From contig JADLHC010000229.1 of the NCBI GenBank assembly GCA_020849035.1, forward strand, positions 1 to 34,256: 34,256 bases of DNA, read 5' to 3'. This document shows, in pieces, positions 31,410 to 34,256 of the stretch. The notes beneath the pieces are model-generated. The model saw only the letters and a list, made by a program, of their open reading frames with translations. It had not been told where the DNA came from and made no database searches. A program made the position numbers and the translations under genes. Source of the stretch: Planctomycetia bacterium (lineage in GTDB: Bacteria > Planctomycetota > MHYJ01 > WSZJ01). Positions within the stretch are counted from its first letter, which is position 1, and the number at the start of each line of letters is the position of its first letter.

Positions 31410-32060
31410 ATGTGGTCGGAATTCAGCAGTCAGGTTCACACTCGTCGGCTCGTTACGGTCAGCGCGGGAGTCGGCGGCGCCGGCTGCATTCGCAGATGTC
31501 GGAATGGAAACTGCCCAACGCAGGCCGATGACGCCGGAGGTCCCGGTGGGCATGGTGCGAACCTCCGCGTCATCGCCTCCACCGGGGTTCGAACGCTGGA
31601 GGACGTCAAGTCAGACGGATTCGTCGGAGAAGCGGGCAGAAGTGGTGGTCCGATGAGATTCGCTGGAGAAAATGCCCCCGACTTGCTCATCCGAGTGCCT
31701 GTGGGAACCGTGGTCATCGGAGGGGGACCCAGCATCACACGGCTCAAATGCCCGGGTCACTCGGTCATCGTCGCACGAGGCGGCGCTGGTGGCCTTGGCG
31801 GTCATCAAGCGGCCTCACTCCACGAAGATCCGACCTACGGTTTTTCACCTGGGACGCCCGGTGAGACTCGGCGCATTCTCCTCGTCCTGAAACCCAAAGG
31901 TGGTGGTCGAGGCCATCGGCGACGCCGCGACGCCGCGCGACCCCCGGCGGTGTCCGCATTTAAGGGTAGGTTCATTGCGACAGGGCACAAGAGCATCCTA
32001 CGCATTCGCTTTCGCCCGAGGAATCGTCCGAGAAGGGAATGGCGTCGTCGCCTGTTCTGA
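31410..32060 (+). pseudogene. orphan Obg N-terminal domain with decayed P-loop
   Basis: A 216-residue ORF with a strong ribosome site (AGGAGGAAGG) before the ATG. Residues 15-165 follow the glycine-rich Obg fold: 'VSAGVGGAGCIRR', 'GGPGGHGANLRV', 'DLLIRVPVGTVV', 'VIVARGGAGGLGG', and 'GTPGETRRILLVLK'. In Obg/CgtA GTPases the G domain would start right after this. Here the sequence turns Arg-rich, and the only trace is 'RFIATGHKSILR', reminiscent of GFPNAGKSTLL. The downstream switch and G4 motifs are missing, so GTPase function is not possible. It could be a decayed obg copy or a retained stand-alone ribosome-binding Obg domain. Nothing recognisable follows at 32061-32206. Confidence 0.65.
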
Positions 32061-32206
32061 GATCCTTCGGAACTTCACGCCGTGGCTCTACACCGTTGGC
32101 TGTATTCGTCGCGCATTGCTAGGCCGGTCAAAGATCAATCGGGTGAACTGGGGGACTTCCGGATCTGGTCTCGACCATCACTCGACCAACTCGAAAGGAA
32201 GAAGCG

Positions 32207-32509
32207 ATGGAAATGAGGAGCGGTTGGCGGAAGCCAGTGTTTGTCAGTCTCGTGGTTGGCGGCGCGTTCGTGATCGGATCCCTGTTTCCTAAACAAGAAG
32301 CTCACGCGGATCCAGGGAAGGGAGACGGCAAGTTCGCGCTGTACTCAGGACCGGTGGGATCGGGGAAGGATGGAGGGCCGGCGGGATTCGTCATGATGAA
32401 GATCGACACGGAGTCAGGTGAATCGTGGATCCTGACTGCAACTGCGCCAACGAACAACTTCACCGGTCCGAAGGGTGGAGACCCGGTCTGGATCCCGGTG
32501 AAAAAGTAA
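32207..32509 (+). CDS. small exported protein of unknown function
   Basis: A 100-residue protein. A signal peptide (KPVFVSLVVGGAFVIGSLF) with a likely AHA cleavage site leaves a mature protein of about 66 residues. The mature part has the pattern 'FALYSGPVGSGKDGGPAGFV' and ends 'GGDPVWIPVKK'. AGGAAG lies upstream of the ATG at normal spacing. No family is recognised. It follows the Obg-like ORF on the same strand and is convergent with the AIPR-like gene. A bidirectional hairpin separates the two. Confidence 0.7.
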   Translation: MEMRSGWRKPVFVSLVVGGAFVIGSLFPKQEAHADPGKGDGKFALYSGPVGSGKDGGPAGFVMMKIDTESGESWILTATAPTNNFTGPKGGDPVWIPVKK

Positions 32510-32603
32510 GCGACGTTTCCGTGTTCTGGCAAAGGCGCGGAGATGCGGCCTTGGGCCTGCCGGCGACGCCGATTGGAGCGTCGCAGGCGGGCCGCCGGAG
32601 CAA

Positions 32604-32637
32604 GCCGCCCCGCTGGCGGAGTTGCCAGCGGAGCGGC
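32604..32637. terminator. bidirectional hairpin between convergent genes
   Basis: CCGCTGGC (32610-32617) pairs with GCCAGCGG (32624-32631) around a six-base loop. After one mismatch a further five pairs form (GCCGC with GCGGC). It lies between the ends of the exported protein and the AIPR-like gene. Confidence 0.55.
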
Positions 32638-32653
32638 CCCACTTGATGCGTGC

Positions 32654-33814
32654 TCAGTTGCGGAGAAGGGCGATTTGGACGCGCTCGTAGCACGTCCGCC
32701 AGGCCGTCGCGTTGCGGCCGACGTACTCGGGCCGGGAACCTTCAGATGCATGAATCTCTGTAATCCTGTCCACGAGGCTTCCGATGCAGGAATCCAGCAC
32801 CGTTTCGGGATCGGCCTTCCACGTAAAAGTGCCTTTCGGCTTGTTCCAGTTCACGTTGGCACGGAATGCCGCGAGCATGGGCATGATCCAACCGAGCGGG
32901 ATCGTTCCTTTTACTTTTTCTCCCAGGAACATCAGGTCGTTGTTCGCGTTCTTCCTGCTTCGAACCCTGACTCCATCCTTGCCCGCCTTGAACCTTCCGA
33001 TCGGCTGCTGCAGCGCCTTCTTCTCAACCAGGTCGCGCAGCCTGAGAATCTCCGGGGCCTTTGTGATAAGGATCTTGAAGGACTCGCTCCCGTTCTTCGC
33101 GCCATCGCCGAACTGTTCAGCAAACGTTCTGACAATCCCTTCCTTCCGGCCGAACAGCGCCGTCGGATGGCGATCGTCGGAGTATGCGTCACAGTCGAAT
33201 ACGGCGAGGTAATAGAGAATCTCTCGCACATCGATCGGTTTGAGCTCGTTCATCTTGTACGCGATATCGTTCGCGTAGGGCTCATTCTTCAGGGCTTCCT
33301 TCAGAGTTGCGAAGTGCCCCTCGAGATTCTGAAGGGAACGGATGTCCACGACCTGCGACGAGTTCAGACCTCCAGCGATTTCGACGATCTGATTGCTGTC
33401 GACTCCGGTGATGACCTTGAAGAACACTTCTGCCTTCCAGTCACCTTCCGGTGGTTCTGACTGTGCCGCCAGGATCGCGTGGAGCGTGTGGCCTCCATCA
33501 ACCACCCCGTGAAGCTGCCGATCCACGAGCGTTATCACAACCTCTCTCCGCTTGGCGTCGTAGTCGACCTCTGCGGCGGAAAGTGTCAGACCGCGATTTC
33601 GATCCGCAAAGCGGGTCGGTTCGTCAGTCAGCGTTGAGAGAATGTCCTTGTAGACCGAGGTCGAGGTCTTAACTTCGCGCGGGTTGACATCTTTCCACTG
33701 GGCCAGTTCTGCGGAGACGGCATCCGCGCGTGCGAAGAAGAGGCCAACCTTTCCTTCACCTGACGGGCGAGGAATCGAGCGGTACTCGTACGCCGGGATT
33801 CTCAAAATAGACAT
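32654..33814 (-). CDS. AIPR-like protein (abortive infection phage resistance family)
   Basis: A 386-residue protein. It shows the AIPR pattern: 'RFADRNRGLTLSAAEVDY', then 'LHGVVDGGHTLHAILAAQ' (cf. the VNGxQT/DGQHR-type signature of AIPR and DndB relatives), then 'GLNSSQVVDIRSLQNLEGHF'. AIPR proteins are associated with abortive infection and neighbour defence genes; the mechanism is largely unknown. It is shorter than many AIPR proteins. No nuclease or helicase partner lies within the window. ATG 33814 has GGAAAGG at normal spacing; the upstream part of the ORF-track entry is non-coding. Codon use is clearly less GC-rich than the left part of the window, suggesting horizontal transfer. Confidence 0.75.
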   Translation of the reverse strand: MSILRIPAYEYRSIPRPSGEGKVGLFFARADAVSAELAQWKDVNPREVKTSTSVYKDILSTLTDEPTRFADRNRGLTLSAAEVDYDAKRREVVITLVDRQLHGVVDGGHTLHAILAAQSEPPEGDWKAEVFFKVITGVDSNQIVEIAGGLNSSQVVDIRSLQNLEGHFATLKEALKNEPYANDIAYKMNELKPIDVREILYYLAVFDCDAYSDDRHPTALFGRKEGIVRTFAEQFGDGAKNGSESFKILITKAPEILRLRDLVEKKALQQPIGRFKAGKDGVRVRSRKNANNDLMFLGEKVKGTIPLGWIMPMLAAFRANVNWNKPKGTFTWKADPETVLDSCIGSLVDRITEIHASEGSRPEYVGRNATAWRTCYERVQIALLRN

Positions 33815-33840
33815 GTTGACCCTTTCCTGAATGTGAGTGT

Positions 33841-33860
33841 TCGACCGCAGAGTCGGTCGA
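33841..33860. promoter_or_regulatory. inverted repeat upstream of the AIPR-like gene
   Basis: TCGACCG and CGGTCGA form a perfect 7-base inverted repeat with a six-base spacer, 27 bases before the start. It could be an operator. The rest of 33861-34016 shows nothing recognisable. Confidence 0.35.
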
Positions 33861-34016
33861 GCACCACGACCTGTTGCACCAGCCGACGCCGACACCCGAT
33901 GTGTCGAGCTTTCGAACTGGGCTTGAGGATGAATCCTACGTCGAAGTGGGGAAGGAATGTAGCGGAATCTTTCAGGGCCCGGCATCCGGACGTGAGTTGC
34001 GCTCTTTCGAGCGCAT

Positions 34017-34137
34017 TCAAGCGCCTCGAACTCTTACCGCCACCTCCCCCGGCTTCACCTCCACCTCTTCACTCTTCCCCATATCCCTCAGCTTCACCAC
34101 CCCCTTCGCCAGCTCATCCCCGCCGATGATGTCAATG
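34017..34137 (-). pseudogene. C-terminal tail of a HisRS-like (anticodon-binding) gene
   Basis: The minus strand reads 'IIGGDELAKGVVKLRDMGKS' and ends 'VRVRGA' before a stop. This resembles the last strand-helix unit of the anticodon-binding domain of histidyl-tRNA synthetase (GEDELAxGxVxLRDM pattern). Only about 40 residues remain. The upstream part is replaced by the repeat-bearing sequence at 34136-34183, so the fragment is cut off from its gene. Confidence 0.5.
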
Positions 34138-34183
34138 GGCACGAAAATTTGACCCCCCTTGGGGTCGAATTCTTGACCCCCCT
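34136..34183. mobile_element. probable end of a second IS21-like element, continuing off the window
   Basis: It begins TGGGCACGAAAATTTG and has two copies of a TTGACCCCCC motif separated by about 14 bases. This multiple-repeat layout is typical of IS21 ends. It differs in sequence from the IS21 at 11789-14189. The element body would lie beyond 34256. Confidence 0.45.
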
Positions 34184-34256
34184 CCCGCGCTCCGACGAGT
34201 CGCAACCGGCGCCCTCCGCCACCCGATGAGGGTGGCGCGGGAGGCCTTCGTGGTCA

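Noticed and set aside
1-34256. CRISPR arrays, rRNA and tRNA genes
   Set aside because: No regularly spaced direct repeats and no conserved RNA gene sequences were seen on either strand.

Overview
The window is high-GC bacterial chromosome with densely packed genes on both strands. Exported lipoproteins, Ig-like and FG-GAP repeat proteins, families of 40-residue TPR proteins and a prenyltransferase-like repeat protein suit a large-genome lineage such as Planctomycetota or a relative. That placement is inference: no rRNA, tRNA or universal marker gene is present to settle it. Many genes appear leaderless: a TAnnAT hexamer sits exactly six bases upstream of the ATG or GTG. Other genes carry ordinary Shine-Dalgarno sites.

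Layout. 1-4.5 kb: two members of a TPR family (TPR1 and TPR2, each with a one-base frameshift) surround a TPMT-like methyltransferase and a membrane-anchored STN-like protein. 4.7-6.5 kb: an exported classical TPR protein. 6.5-7.1 kb: a relic of a gene whose larger copy lies at about 30 kb. 7.1-11.0 kb: a 1287-residue lipoprotein with 14 FG-GAP/VCBS-type repeats arranged as two duplicated halves. 11.0-14.2 kb: a nest of mobile elements, with an IS630-like relic, the start of an IS110/IS1111-like element, and a complete IS21-family element (istA-istB) inserted into the latter. 14.5-18.2 kb: a small membrane protein, a DUF1579-like exported protein, a TspO/MBR protein and the intact TPR3. 18.2-23.8 kb: a large lipoprotein with a possible C39-like peptidase domain, two exported proteins of unknown function and a cyclophilin-type lipoprotein.

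23.8-28.4 kb is a toxin-antitoxin and decay zone: RhuM, a nucleotidyltransferase (MNT) with a truncated HEPN-like partner, Phd/PIN, and AbrB/Doc with a nonsense codon in Doc. The Doc module and a leaderless unknown gene sit between two copies of an esterase gene that carry complementary internal deletions. 28.5-29.6 kb encodes an anchored repeat protein. 29.7-30.4 kb holds the larger copy of the relic family.

30.4-34.3 kb looks foreign. It has visibly lower GC and relies on Shine-Dalgarno starts. It contains a TetR regulator with a strong sigma70-like promoter and a palindromic operator, an orphan Obg N-terminal domain with a decayed P-loop, a small exported protein, an AIPR-like (abortive-infection family) protein, and the C-terminal tail of a HisRS-like gene cut by what looks like the end of another IS21-type element.

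The most unusual points are the uniform leaderless promoter grammar, the frameshifted trio of orphan TPR proteins, the structured leader of the IS110-like relic (a possible bridge-RNA locus), the reciprocal esterase deletions and the TetR/Obg-domain/AIPR island.
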